Assembly: GCF_014356525.2 (NCBI RefSeq)
Contig: NC_052505.1
Location: 55,211,610 to 55,275,609 of the forward strand
DNA from: Nilaparvata lugens
Taxonomy: Eukaryota > Arthropoda > Insecta > Hemiptera > Delphacidae
DNA: 64,000 bases
Direction of reading: 5' to 3'
In this document: piece after piece, positions 42,721 to 53,674 of the stretch
Layout of the letters: every line of letters begins with the position of its first letter
Numbering within the stretch: the first letter of the stretch is position 1
Position numbers and translations under genes: made by a program
The notes under the pieces: model-generated
What the model was told of the DNA's origin: nothing
Databases searched by the model: none
What the model saw: only the letters and a program-made list of their open reading frames with translations

Positions 42721-43561
42721 AGTCAAACCAAAGGAAGAGATTGTATGGAATGAACCAGATCTTGACAGTTTTAGCAAGAGAATAATCCAGGCAATTAATC
42801 AACAGGGTGTCAGTGAATCTCTGCGTTCGTATTTGGATTTACAATCATCTAATATAGTTTAGAATATTGGATTGAGCGAGATTGAAAAGGAGCACATCTT
42901 CAGTACATTACAACAGTTATCTGACAATATCAATAAGGGAGTTGAAGAGAAATCTATCAATTTGGAGTATTCTCTACATGATCTCAAATCAACAACAGAG
43001 ATATTCAGATTGCACTTGAATACAATTAACGATAATGAAGTTGACAAGAATTATTTGGATGAGAAATTAAAAGTTATCTCAGACAAGATTGAATATTTGG
43101 AAGTATTGGATAGACATTATCTAAATACCAGATTGAAACAGCTTAGCACAGAACTTTTTACTAGAGTGAATGAAACACATTCATCATTGGTTGATAAGGA
43201 ATATTTGGATTAAACTGTGCAAGCATTGAATAACATTGTTATAACAAAACAAGAGTTTGAAGATTGATTATCCACAATGACTAATACGATAAAGACAAAT
43301 CTTATGGAGAGGATCGAACAATTTGTTCCAAAAAACAATTCAATTACATTGCTATCTACGTTTGCCAAAACTTATGTATTAAAAAATGATCTGAGTAGTG
43401 GAATGCAAGCATTTATTAAGAAAGATGAATTACAAGCCACAGACAAAACAATTTGTGACGAAATAAAATCCTCAATTAAAAATACTGAGGAAGGTGGAGT
43501 GACAAGATTACAATGTTCAGCTCCATTTATTGATTATCTTACTTCATTTGTACAAAAATAG
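42720..43561 (+). pseudogene. Coiled-coil protein of the Polinton-like element
   Basis: Plus-strand frames with long amphipathic helices. EEIVWNEPDLDSFSKRIIQA comes first, then from 42872 SEIEKEHIFSTLQQLSDNIN, VISDKIEYLEVLDRHYLNTR, and KQLSTELFTRVNETHSSLVD. After a TAA near 43213 and another stop near 43267 the frame resumes with MTNTIKTNLMERIEQFVPKN. The motif (D/E)K-x-YL-D recurs at about 40-residue spacing (KNYLDEKL, RHYLNTRL, KEYLD), suggesting internal repeats. I do not recognise the family; a fibre- or spacer-like virion protein is possible. Confidence 0.5.
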
Positions 43562-43600
43562 CCTATCAAATTGTAAGGAACTACGCAAAGGTGAGTTTTC

Positions 43601-43714
43601 ATATGAATTTGATCGAGGCGAAAGAGCATAATTTGACAGAAGATCAAGTAAGCAATTTAATCATAGGAAAAATGGGTCTCAGTATCTATGCAGATGTTCT
43701 AAAACCCTCAAGTT
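43601..43714 (+). CDS. Tiny ORF downstream of the coiled-coil gene
   Basis: ATG to TAG, 37 codons, starting MNLIEAKEHNLTEDQVSNLI and ending with LSIYADVLKPSS. It may be the true C-terminus of the coiled-coil protein after a shift. The function is unknown. Confidence 0.25.
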
Positions 43715-43884
43715 AGAATCACTTCAACCTTTAACCTATTTTACTATGCAAGTTGCTTGAAAGAAATTGCATGTCATTAAGAAATAGATAGCTACATTCT
43801 ATTTCATTGTGAGAGAGTGTTCTCTACTCCACAACCATTTATGCAATTGTAATGGATTTTCTAAGGTGAAACAAGATTGTGAAA

Positions 43885-44062
43885 AATGTGCTAATGCTCA
43901 AGTTTGAAATGAATTAGAGCAGAGGAGCATTCGTTCTTGTAAGGTGTCTGAAGTAAAATTTTAGAACATGCTAATGATTGAGTGATGAATTAGAGCAGAG
44001 AAGCATTCGTCCTTGTAAGGTCTCTGAACTAAAATTTCAAAACATGCTAATGTTCAAGTGAG
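43885..44062 (+). repeat. 76-bp tandem repeat, about 2.3 copies
   Basis: The unit starting ATGAATTAGAGCAGAGGAGC recurs at 43909 and 43985, with a partial copy upstream sharing GTGCTAATGCTCAAGT. Identity between full copies is about 90%. Confidence 0.75.
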
Positions 44063-44198
44063 AGGAGAATTGTTGCATAATGATATCACTCAAGGTTGTC
44101 TGTCAGTACACATGCATATGAATTGAATTAGTGTATCCTTATCCATAGAAGCTGGTACATGGTGCTGTGTGATCAGTGAAAGCAACAACAAAGTAATG

Positions 44199-44459
44199 AC
44201 ACACTTTGATATGTCATCTTTTGATGAACTTCCATTGGAGATATATCCTATCAAAGCATTACATAATGTTTTTCAGTTTGATTGGTTCTATGTTAAGAAT
44301 GTAAGATTTCATGAGGATGATTCAATTTATATCAATATAGATTCAAAAGACAACTTTGAATTCACTATTATTCTTTCAAAAGAATATTCAGTTGTGCTGA
44401 ATACACACAACATAAAGAGTTTCAAAAGCAAAAGATGGGATTTGAATGTTACTGCATAA
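44199..44459 (+). CDS. Unidentified ORF, right end of the Polinton-like element
   Basis: First ATG in frame near 44199; about 86 residues, uninterrupted: MTHFDMSSFDELPLEIYPIK then ALHNVFQFDWFYVKNVRFHE and DSKDNFEFTIILSKEYSVVL. It reads like a compact beta-rich protein. No family recognised. It follows the coiled-coil gene on the same strand and is the last recognisable coding stretch before repeats. Confidence 0.42.
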   Translation, partial: THFDMSSFDELPLEIYPIKALHNVFQFDWFYVKNVRFHEDDSIYINIDSKDNFEFTIILSKEYSVVLNTHNIKSFKSKRWDLNVTA

Positions 44460-45050
44460 ACATATTACATTTACATAAACTAATCTCTTCTGTATAATAA
44501 TTTCCCTTCCTTATTGAAATTATTTTTGGATCTACAAATCTCTATTATAATGATAACATTCACTCCCTCATTATCCCAATTATTATTACATCATATATGG
44601 ATTCTCCAATTATTGAGAATAAACTTTTTCTTCATTTTCATCCATATTATGATCTTTTCTGTTAATTGATTTTACTCTGAATGATTCATCGTTTCTATGA
44701 TTTGGTTTTCACTTATTGACATTTTTTCTTAATTCTTCACGCTTAGACATAATATTTCATTTGAATTTTCAACTTTTTTTCTCTATGGTTAAGTGCTGAA
44801 GGAGATGGTATCCTTGATACCTTCTCTGAGAATGAACTTCTCAAAGTTCAAACTTCACCGTTTCATTTGAAAACATTACAGTAGAACCTCAACTTAAGCA
44901 TATTTCATCATATTCCTTGCTCAATATTATTGTGGAACTCATTAGTTAAATATGATTCACCATGTTATTTTACAACATAAGTTTGATTATGTTTTGTTAA
45001 GCATATGAAAAAAGGAATCTGGATCTGAATCTCACTTGCTCTCTTTCTCT
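44460..45050. other. No gene; possible DNA-transposon end
   Basis: AT-rich. CAGTAGAACCTCAACTTAAG at 44880-44899 is reminiscent of pogo/Tigger-type inverted repeats, but I found no partner. Confidence 0.3.
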
Positions 45051-47155
45051 ATCCCTCTTTCTTTTTTGGTAGAGAGTGTCACATTATTTCTTTCAATAAT
45101 GAGTTGCCCTGCTTGGCTGCAGTCGGTAGAGCATGAATAACAAGATATATAACCCTTATTGTGGTTCTTAGAATGATAATAATAATACCAATTTCTTACT
45201 GGCTCACTCAGGAGCTTCCACAGTTCTCTGCTCTTGCTGGTTACTGACATCGGCTGCTCCAACAGTCCACAATTTCTGTGATTCTTCAAATCGGATTTAA
45301 TGATACTGGATGATTTATATAAATATCTGGAACATATTATTTCCAAAGATTTGATAATCAATGCTGTATATCGCTGTCTTAACCAACTTATTTGGTGAAG
45401 GATATAGTCAGATGGTAATCTTAATAATATTTCAATACTGGGAACTGGATAGATTATAACAAGATTGGTCATGCATGGAGATGGGGGAATAAATAAAGGG
45501 TACACCCTCAAATCCGACACACATATATTACACAAAATATCAACGAATAAATAAATAAATATAGAGCAACAAGTATAAAAAATAAAATAAAAACAAATAT
45601 ATTTATATCAAAAATATATCACAGATTAGCTCACTTATTGGGTTTTTCGCTTGAAAGCAGTTTAGCATGAAAAATTACCATGTGCTTCTTAAATCATCAA
45701 TCATAATATGCATTTAGGTTATGCAGCTCAGTTATCGACTTGCTGTTGCTTGTCGGATGAAATCTCATATACCCTCCTTCCAAATTAATATAGATAATTG
45801 AACAATAAACTATAAATCTCAAATATATTAATATATATTTCTCAGGGCTAAAGGTTCGGCCTCTGATGGAAATCAGATAAATAAATTTATCCAGTGAACT
45901 TAGGCTTCATCAATATCTTTATAATTTACTAATAACATTAATGATCAAGTGAGCATATATATTATAAAATCAAAATTCAATAAATATTTCATCTGTGCAT
46001 ACTTAGACATGTAAATCTGATATATAGTTCTTAATCAATAAAATCTCCTTTGTATGTTTCAAGACTTGCACAAGTTAGGTATTAATTTCAATATTTGAAT
46101 AACCTTTCGATGAGTTAGCTTCATAGATCTTGTTTCACTCAAAGCACTGAGGGTGCCCTAGATTTATATTTCTTGTCAACTATAACTCACGTGCCGAAAT
46201 TCACAAGATGATGATGGCGAACCGAATTCTTCTGTTGTCTTGGGTTTTCTGGTGGTTGAAGTTGTCCTCTCTAAGGGAATAAATAAATATCTGTATGACT
46301 TACGCCTCAATATGGCCTCACTAAGTCTTATGAAAATTGATTATTGAATTCAAACTCAAACCATTCAAATGTGCAATTATTAACAAAAAAGGGACTTGTG
46401 CTCTATAAAATTAGTGGCATTCCTGATGACATCTGGCAAGCAAGTGGGCTCTCATCTACCCCTATTCTCTACGATCATACTTCCTTATTCCAAATTTGCA
46501 TATTATTCAAATATTCAACTACTACGCCATTATATAATCAGATAGTCTGTGTCAATCTGCTAGGCTATTACATAAACATCATGTGTTATATTTTATAATC
46601 ACTCAGATTACATCTGGTACATGAACTGAGTAGCGATAACTTACAAATTCTTATCATTCATATAGATACTGAGGGTTATTTTTGAATCGACTCGTTTTTA
46701 CTGCCAATCAGACACTGCAATTTGATTGGGTCACCCAAAAATTACAAATGTATCCATGCGCCTGATGGAATATACATACTTCCTTAATATTTTCATTTAT
46801 TTCACATATCTTGTACATGCTCATTTGACACAATAAATATTTTAAGGATTATTGAATTGTTTTTCCTTCTACAATAACATGCCATGTGGTTTCCAAATCC
46901 TCTGGTTGAATGCTTTTTGTTTACAATTCAAATTTGCCACAGGTATCTGGATAAATTTCAAATTATATGGCTTGACCGATTATTCAGGTTGCCGACCAGT
47001 AAGTATTATAGCCTAACCTCAAAATTTTATTATTTTATATAATTCAATAAATAGCAAATGAAATTCTTTTCTATTTGGCTGTTCGAATTGTAGCCAGTAT
47101 ACTCATTATCATCTAATCTCTTACTTGTTGATATTGCACCCGGTGATAACAAAGC
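45050..47155 (+). repeat. Left arm of a large diverged inverted repeat
   Basis: Reverse-complement matches with 48540-50580 occur all along the arm. CTTGGCTGCAGTCGGT at 45114 pairs with ACCGATTGCAGCCAAG near 50500. GCAAGACTTGCACAAGTT (46065) pairs with AACTTGTGCAAGTCTTG (49605). ACTTCCTTAATA (46780) pairs with TATTAAGGAAGT (48900). GGCTGTTCGAATTGTAGCCA (47082) pairs with the region near 48600. Identity is roughly 70-75%. The minus-strand frame at 45032-45535 lies in it and has no family resemblance. Confidence 0.78.
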
Positions 47156-47230
47156 AGCTGTTTGCTAGAGACCTATAAAATCTTTTCATTAAGCGATTTT
47201 GCCAGCTATTATAAAATAATTTGTTATGAG

Positions 47231-47515
47231 AGTTAGTGGGAGGATACTTCGAATATTCTTCCCAAAAAATGGACATTGATATGTCCAAAGTTCCGCCAAT
47301 TTATGTAAATGCATAACAATATTATCCATTTTATCTATAGTTATTACAAATTGCTATTTTTAATATCATATACAGCTCAATAATTATTTTCTCAATTTAT
47401 ATTTTATAAATTCATCTATGATTTTGCTGTATTGTAAGCTATCATATATAAGTGTATAAGCCAGTATATCTCCATAAATAAAGTACTCAATCAATCAATC
47501 TCTCTCTCTCTCTCT
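47231..47515 (+). mobile_element. LINE A 3' UTR tail with (TC)n end
   Basis: The sequence from AGAGTTAGTGGGAGGATA to AATAAAGTACTCAATCAATC and a TC run is shared with 58270-58610 (plus) and 61315-61640 (minus). It is a 5'-truncated LINE A insertion in the loop of the inverted repeat. Confidence 0.8.
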
Positions 47516-47761
47516 TGGTTATGTCAAGTGAGTGAACGTGTATTAAATATGGCTCCGTCTTCTTAAAGATATTTCATAGGGTTATACAGTTCAATTCACT
47601 AGAGATTATACAATAAGTTCTTCAGTTTCTTGAGCTAAATTCAATAGTGGAATTATATTTTTGATTAACTCACACTCTTCTTATTTATCTTGAGAAAACA
47701 TTCCTAATTCTTCAGTTCACCTTCTCGCCTATAAAAGTCTAAATCCACCTAACGGTACACC

Positions 47762-48475
47762 ATGGTTCGACCAAACAAAAGCACACCAAAGAATGAGGTC
47801 AATGCTCCGTAGCCAGCTATTTCTGGAGCATTGTCCAAAGAGACCCTCGACATTATTCAACAGCAAATCGAAGAATCTGTCCATAATGCCATCTCAATGG
47901 CTGTGAAGTCTATTCTCGAGGAACTTCAGGCATTGGAGGAGGAGAACGAACAGCTGCACGATAGAATTCGTGAGCTGGAGGTGTCTTGTCACCTGAAGGT
48001 CGACGACCTTGATCAATATGGGCGCCGACTTTCAATACGTATTTTTGGGATCCTGGAGAGTGACAAAGGAGACACGGACTTGCTGGCGCTTGATGTCTTC
48101 AACAAGAAGCTGAACATGCCCGTGACTCTGGCGGATGTGAACCACTCGCATCGCGTTGGAAGGTGTCAACCACCTCAACAAGGGCAAGCAAAACCTAAGG
48201 ACTGAGCCATCATAGTTCGACTCTGCAGCTACCAGACCAGGAAGATGATCTTTGATGCTAAGAGGAAGCTGAAGGGTTCCGGCGTCACCATTCGCGAGGA
48301 TCTGACTGCGGAGCATCTCAAGATCATCAATGCTGCGACCGACCGTCATGGGCACAGGAATGTCTTGTCATCTGATGGGAGGATTGAGATCTCTATCGGC
48401 GAGGGAGGATCCAAGAGGGTCCACACTGTCGAGAGGATGACCAACCTTCAAAAAATAAAGGTTGTAACGTATTAA
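47762..48475 (+). pseudogene. LINE ORF1 fragment (coiled coil plus RRM-like domain)
   Basis: ATG 47762-47764; one frame of 237 codons with two stops (TAG near 47810, TGA near 48203). It has a coiled coil (ILEELQALEEENEQLHDRIR), then RRM-like blocks DLDQYGRRLSIRIFGILESD, VNHSHRVGRC, IIVRLCSYQTRKMIFDAKRK, and GSGVTIREDLTAEHLKIINA. This is the layout of arthropod LINE ORF1 RNA-binding proteins. It is not followed by an endonuclease; the inverted-repeat arm resumes at about 48540. Confidence 0.75.
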
Positions 48476-48539
48476 AATTGGATGGGTAAACAAAATCCCT
48501 TTTTGAAAGAATTTTATAGGTCTAAAGTGGAATAATAGT

Positions 48540-50580
48540 CTAGTACCATCAAAATATTAGAAGATTAGATAATATCAGGTATAATGGCTAGAATTAGAAC
48601 AGCCGAATGGGAATGGAAAGTTATTTGCTACTTATATTATATTATATAAAGTATTGGAAAATTTGAGGTTTAGGCTTAAAATATCTACTGATTGGCGACA
48701 TAATGATCGATCAAGTCACATAACGTAAAATCTAGCCAAATACCTTGGCAGAAATTTATTGTAACTAAATGGTATGCAACTAGAGGAATTAAAAAAGCAC
48801 ATGGCTAATTGTTATGAGGTGAGAAACAACTTACAAACCTTATAAAAATATACTGCATGTAATAAATGTACTTAAACCACCAAATAAAAATAAATTAGAG
48901 TATTAAGGAAGTGGGAGGTTCATAGGCGCATGTATACTGTAGTGGATTTGGATGGACCAATCGAATTGTAGTAATTGATGGGCGGCAATAGTGAGCTGAT
49001 TCAAATGTATTTATAAATATTTCTATGAATGATAAGATTTTGTAAATTTTTACTATCCAGTTTATGTATTGGATATGGCCCGAGAAAGTATAACATATTT
49101 GACCTAGGATACAAGTAATAATCTAGTAGATTGGCATGGACTATTTGAAACTTCAAATGGCATAGTAGCAAATTATTTAAATTTAGGTAAATTTGCAAGT
49201 CAGAAATGAAAATTGTGGAAAGAAAAGTAGAACCTTCCCACTTGCCTGCCAGACATTACCATGGAATGTCACCAAAATTTGTAGAGCACAACACTCCTTA
49301 TTATATTATACCTCTGAAAGACTTAAAGTTTGAATACCATTATTAATTTTCTGTAAGACTTTGTGATGCTGCATTAGAGCAAAAGTCATTTGAATATTCA
49401 TTTAATCCCTTGGAGGAGACGACTTCGGCCACCAACAATCCAGGACCACCAGGAATTTCGGATCGCCGTGAGCAACTTATAAAAATTCAGCACGTGAGTG
49501 ATAAATAGTTGAAATAAAGTTAGGGCGCCCTCAGTGCTTCGAGTGGAATAAATATAAAAGCTAGCTCGCCGGGAAGGTTATAGATATCAAGAAATTAATA
49601 CAAAACTTGTGCAAGTCTTGAGAGTGTATAAGAAGTATTTTATTAAATAAGAATAAGTCAATTCACATATCCAAAGGTACACCAATTAAAGGAATATTAG
49701 ATTCTAAGCTTGTAATACTAACGCTCACCCAATCATTGATTTTATATTATTATTTGTAATAATATAATGTAGCTCTGGTTCACTGGATAAATTGATTTAT
49801 CTATTTCCATCAGGTGCTGAATCTTACACCCTGAGAGATTTATATATATTATTAAGAAATATACTGAAAATTACAGAAAAAAATATACTTATAATCTTCG
49901 ATTTATCGATTTATTATTCTATGATTTTTTGGAATAAGATATAAAATGAGATTGCCTAAATCGACAAGCAACAGCAAGTCAATACCATAAGCTGCATACA
50001 AATAAATGCGTATCATCAATGAATTAAAAATGCACATGTTAAAGTCTCGTGCTATAGAGCTGTGATATTTATTAGCTGCTAGTAGTCTGTGATATTTTAT
50101 CTTGATATATTTATTCTTGTTTTTATTGTATATTTTGTTGCTCTATATATTTTCGATATTTGTTGGACTCTAATATTATTTATACAATATATGTATCAAA
50201 TTTTTCATGGTGTACCATTCATTTTATTCCCCAATACCACAGAGTACAAATCTTATATCTATTTATTAATTATCAGTATTAAATTATTAAGAGAGTTACC
50301 ATCCAATTTTATCAGTAATAGAATAAACTGGTTTTCACAACAGTATATTGCATTGTTAATTAAATTCTTTGGAAACAATACATTCCAAAGATTTCTATAA
50401 ATTGTTCAAGCAATAAATTGCAAGAGCTCCTAAAGATTTAAGCGAAATTGTATTCTAGAAAACCACGACCAGATTTATATAATTTAACTCTCATGCTTCA
50501 CCGATTGCAGCCAAGCCGAGGCAAATCGTTATTCATTAAAAAATAACATCAGAAGGTGAATTAAATCATTTCAGGATTCG
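48540..50580 (-). repeat. Right arm of a large diverged inverted repeat
   Basis: Pairs with 45050-47155 as described there. Centres of matching blocks all fall near 47840, so the arms are collinear. The plus-strand frame at 50089-50400 is the mirror of the left-arm frame and is likewise not a gene. Confidence 0.78.
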
Positions 50581-51800
50581 ATGACTGAGGTGCCCTTCAC
50601 TACAATAATAGGAAATTCGTATTAATAGATTTCACAGTAGATATACCTTGGCATTTTTCATGAGCTGGCTTTCTGTTCTATAAATGAATCTTTCCACTGC
50701 TATTCATGATTATGAATAAGGCAATTATTTCAAACTGAAGAGATCCACATTTGTTAATACTGATTAATAATTTATCTTGATATTAATTCCCAAAACTACA
50801 TTCAATGCATCAACTACTTTACTCCAGAGGGTACTAAGAAAATCATTATCTCTATTCTTACTAATAATTACATCTTTTACCAAAATTATTTCCATAATTA
50901 ATTATTTTCGAAATTCTGAATTTCAAATAAATTGGATGATTAACATACTTATAGATATAGATATAATCTATAGGTATAGATAGTAATCTCTTCTATATTA
51001 GGTGTACATAATGATATCTTCTACTATTGCCACAGCTCGAACAATAGAAGCTAATGTGTGAGGAGTTATTGATAGAAAAGAGGGGTGGGTAGTCTGTTAA
51101 TATGCTTATAAAGGGGCTGTGTTTCATTTAACGTTATCTTAGACATTCATCACTAAAATAATTATTACAGTACTCAATTTACTACTTTTATCGTTATTGC
51201 AACTCCCAATAGTTAATTATACTTCTAATACTATATAATATTCTTCACACTTCACCGTTCAATCCTATATATAACTCATCTAAAATAATCTAGCTCTTTC
51301 TCAAGCGTCTCCTCTACTTCTTATTTTTCTTCCTCATTTCTCTTCTTAATCTTATAGTTATTATGATTACTAGAATATTGTTGTAATTATTGCATTTATT
51401 ATAACTGTTGTGATTTTCGCAAAGAAGATTATTATTCTTTTCTATTCTTCTTCGTCTTCTTCCTCTTCTTCTTCTCCTCCTCTTTCTTTTCCTCTTCTTC
51501 TTCTTCTCCTTTCCTTGATTGATTCAAGATTACAATACGATGTTCTATTTCTTATTCTATAGTTCAGTTTCATAATTTCTTCTCAATTGTCCACATTCCT
51601 TCTTTCTCTTCTCCTCTTCCCTATTATTATCATTATTTTCCCTGTGATTTTTCCACTAGCTATCCAGCATGTTCAAATGTTTATTTCTCTTTCTATCACT
51701 ATTCCTCTTTCTATCTTTTCTCTTTTTATCTGATTACTTTCCACTAATATCCATATTCATATTCGGTTCTTTCTCACATTAAATCATACTATTCCTCTTC
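50580..51800. other. AT- and pyrimidine-rich interval, no gene
   Basis: Contains a TATAGATATAGATATAATCT-type palindromic stretch near 50950 and long CTT/TCC tracts at 51300-51720. No coding frame. Confidence 0.5.
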
Positions 51801-51914
51801 CATTTTATGCAAATATTATTCATTATCAGTTGTATTATGAATCTTTTCTCAATTGATAACTTCCTTCTAAGATTTTTCGTTTTTCTGCTGGCTTTTTCTC
51901 CTCTTTTGCAGTTT

Positions 51915-52165
51915 TTAATGGATCCCATTTCTCTCTATCTCCACCTTGAACATGATCTTCTACTACTGGATTCCATCTCTCTCTGTCTCCACTTGGACTC
52001 GATCTTTTCACTACTGGATTCCTACTCGCACAATCTTCACTTTGACTCGATCTTCCACTACTGGATACCTTCTCGCTCTAACTCCACTTGGACTCTATTC
52101 TTCCACTACTGGATACCTACTCACTCTATCTCAACTTGGACTAGATCTCCCACTACCAGTTCTTC
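51915..52165 (+). repeat. 48-bp minisatellite, about five copies
   Basis: CTACTGGATTCC-type units start at 51963, 52011, 52058, 52106 and 52153 (periods 47-48), with a diverged first unit from about 51917. Each contains TCCACTTGGACTCGATCTT. The open frame across it is made by the repeat (16-residue unit with HYWIPT). Confidence 0.85.
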
Positions 52166-52425
52166 CTCAATCTTCATCTTATTCACCATTAGGATTATTC
52201 ATCACCGTAACTCCACAGATCACAACATCTACATCTTATTGATGTGTTCAGTGAATTTTTTGAACTAGTGATTTTAAAATAGTGAAGGGAGCCGAACTGT
52301 CAAGGCATACAGGATGCACTCGAATCAAGAGACTTTTCCATTTAGGTTAAGTTTTATCAGTTTCATCCCCATTTTCCCAGTCATGTGTCGTTCTGAGGTC
52401 GGTTCATGGTTGGTCTGCTGCTTCT

Positions 52426-53674
52426 ATGATGCCTCTCACTGACACTTCGGCTCGCTCGCCCTCAAGAAGGTATGATTATTTCAATGATAGTAATAATGAC
52501 GCAGGTATGTTTCTAGCAAATAAGCTCCACTCTTTCAAAAAACTTTTCAAGGCTGCTCACCTTAACATCCAATCCCTCAGCTGCCACATTGATGAACTCA
52601 GAGCAATCTCAAGTTTTCAGGACTTCAATATAATTAAATTTCCGAATCATTTTTGAAGCCTAGTATTCCATCAAATTTTGTTGCATTACCTGGATATAAT
52701 CTTTTCCGGAATGATAGATTAAATAAAGCTGTGGGGGTGTAGCAATTTATGTGAAAGATGGTATCAAAACAAAAGTTTCAATCACATCTAAACAAGAGTA
52801 TTGTTCCAGACCAGAGTTTATGCTACTTGAATGATCTTTATCTAGTACTGATGAATTACTCGTTGATATCTGTTATCGCCCACCAAAAATAGGTCATTTT
52901 ACAGATTTCGAAAATGCCTTGCTCTCTCTTATGCCTTGTTATAGCCGTATACTAGTTATGGGGGATATGAACACCGACTTAAAAATGACAAATCGTAACT
53001 TTGACTACTTTTAACTGACTACAAATTTCCAATGCCTAAACATGACTATTTCACCTCTCGATCAATCTTATCATACTGATGAATCGGACACACTCATTGA
53101 CCATCTCATTGTTAGTGATCCCAACGAGATTGTTTAAACTGTTCAAATCCCAGTCCCAGCTATCTCTGGACATGATTTGATCTACTGTGTACTTTCCCAT
53201 AAGATACCTGAGCAAGAACAGAAAATAATCACTTATAGAGGCTTCGATGAAGCCGCCTTCCTGACTGATGTGGCTCAGACTCCATGGCATCAAATTGAAG
53301 CGTTACCCTCAGTTGATGACATGGTCAAGACTTTCGAGAATTGGACTTTGACTTTGTATGACAAACATGCACCTTAGGTGACAAGGAGGATTAATAGAAA
53401 ACGTCGAGTACCGTGGATGACTGAGGACATACTTGAGATAATGGGACGTAGAGACGAAGCACATAGAAAATTTAAAAAGACGTTTGACTTGGACAGTTTG
53501 ATAGATTATAGGAGCCTTAGAAATAGAGTCAAACAGGAATTACGGAACTCGAAGATTAGGTACTTGGATTTGTTCATGACAAACAATAGACAAGACTCTC
53601 AATCACTTTGGCAGGGAATAAAAGAATTCGGGCTTGGCAAACAGAAATCAACTCCCAAATTGACTTACCATTGA
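52426..53674 (+). pseudogene. LINE A ORF2, endonuclease and linker (degraded)
   Basis: Endonuclease blocks in changing frames: KLFKAAHLNIQSLSCHIDEL (52538-52600), LLVDICYRPPKIGHF (52857-52905), LVMGDMNTDLKMTNRNFDYF (52952-53011), ESDTLIDHLIVSD (53083-53120), and ISGHDLIYCVLS (53163-53198). After this the linker reads RINRKRRVPWMTEDILEIMG and YRSLRNRVKQELRNSKIRYL. At least five stops or shifts break it. The usual catalytic residues can still be located but no continuous domain remains. Confidence 0.78.

Larger units (their letters stand above)
7900..44460. mobile_element. Decayed Polinton/adintovirus-like element with nested insertions
   Basis: Hallmark genes of a Polinton/Maverick or adintovirus are spread over this interval: double jelly-roll capsid, penton-like minor capsid, adenain-type protease, parvovirus-type PLA2, protein-primed PolB and a packaging-ATPase remnant. 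The structural genes run leftward from about 15.7 kb, and PolB plus ATPase run rightward from 15.9 kb, interrupted by about 24 kb of later insertions. Without those the element would be about 12 kb, so parts are lost. No retrovirus-type integrase and no terminal inverted repeats were found, so the outer limits are only the outermost recognisable genes. Confidence 0.72.

Noticed and set aside
44880..44899. A pogo/Tigger terminal repeat
   Set aside because: Only one end resembles it, and no inverted partner or transposase was found nearby.
45032..45535. A 167-codon minus-strand open frame as a gene
   Set aside because: It lies inside the left arm of the inverted repeat, starts at a non-ATG codon and has no family resemblance. 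The mirrored frame in the right arm is broken differently.
45050..50580. A Helitron
   Set aside because: No Rep/helicase frame, no clear TC...CTRR ends, and the structure is a long inverted repeat, which Helitrons do not have.
51807..52268. A repetitive plus-strand protein with HYWIPT units
   Set aside because: The frame is produced by the 47-48-bp minisatellite. Period changes between 47 and 48 would break any real frame.
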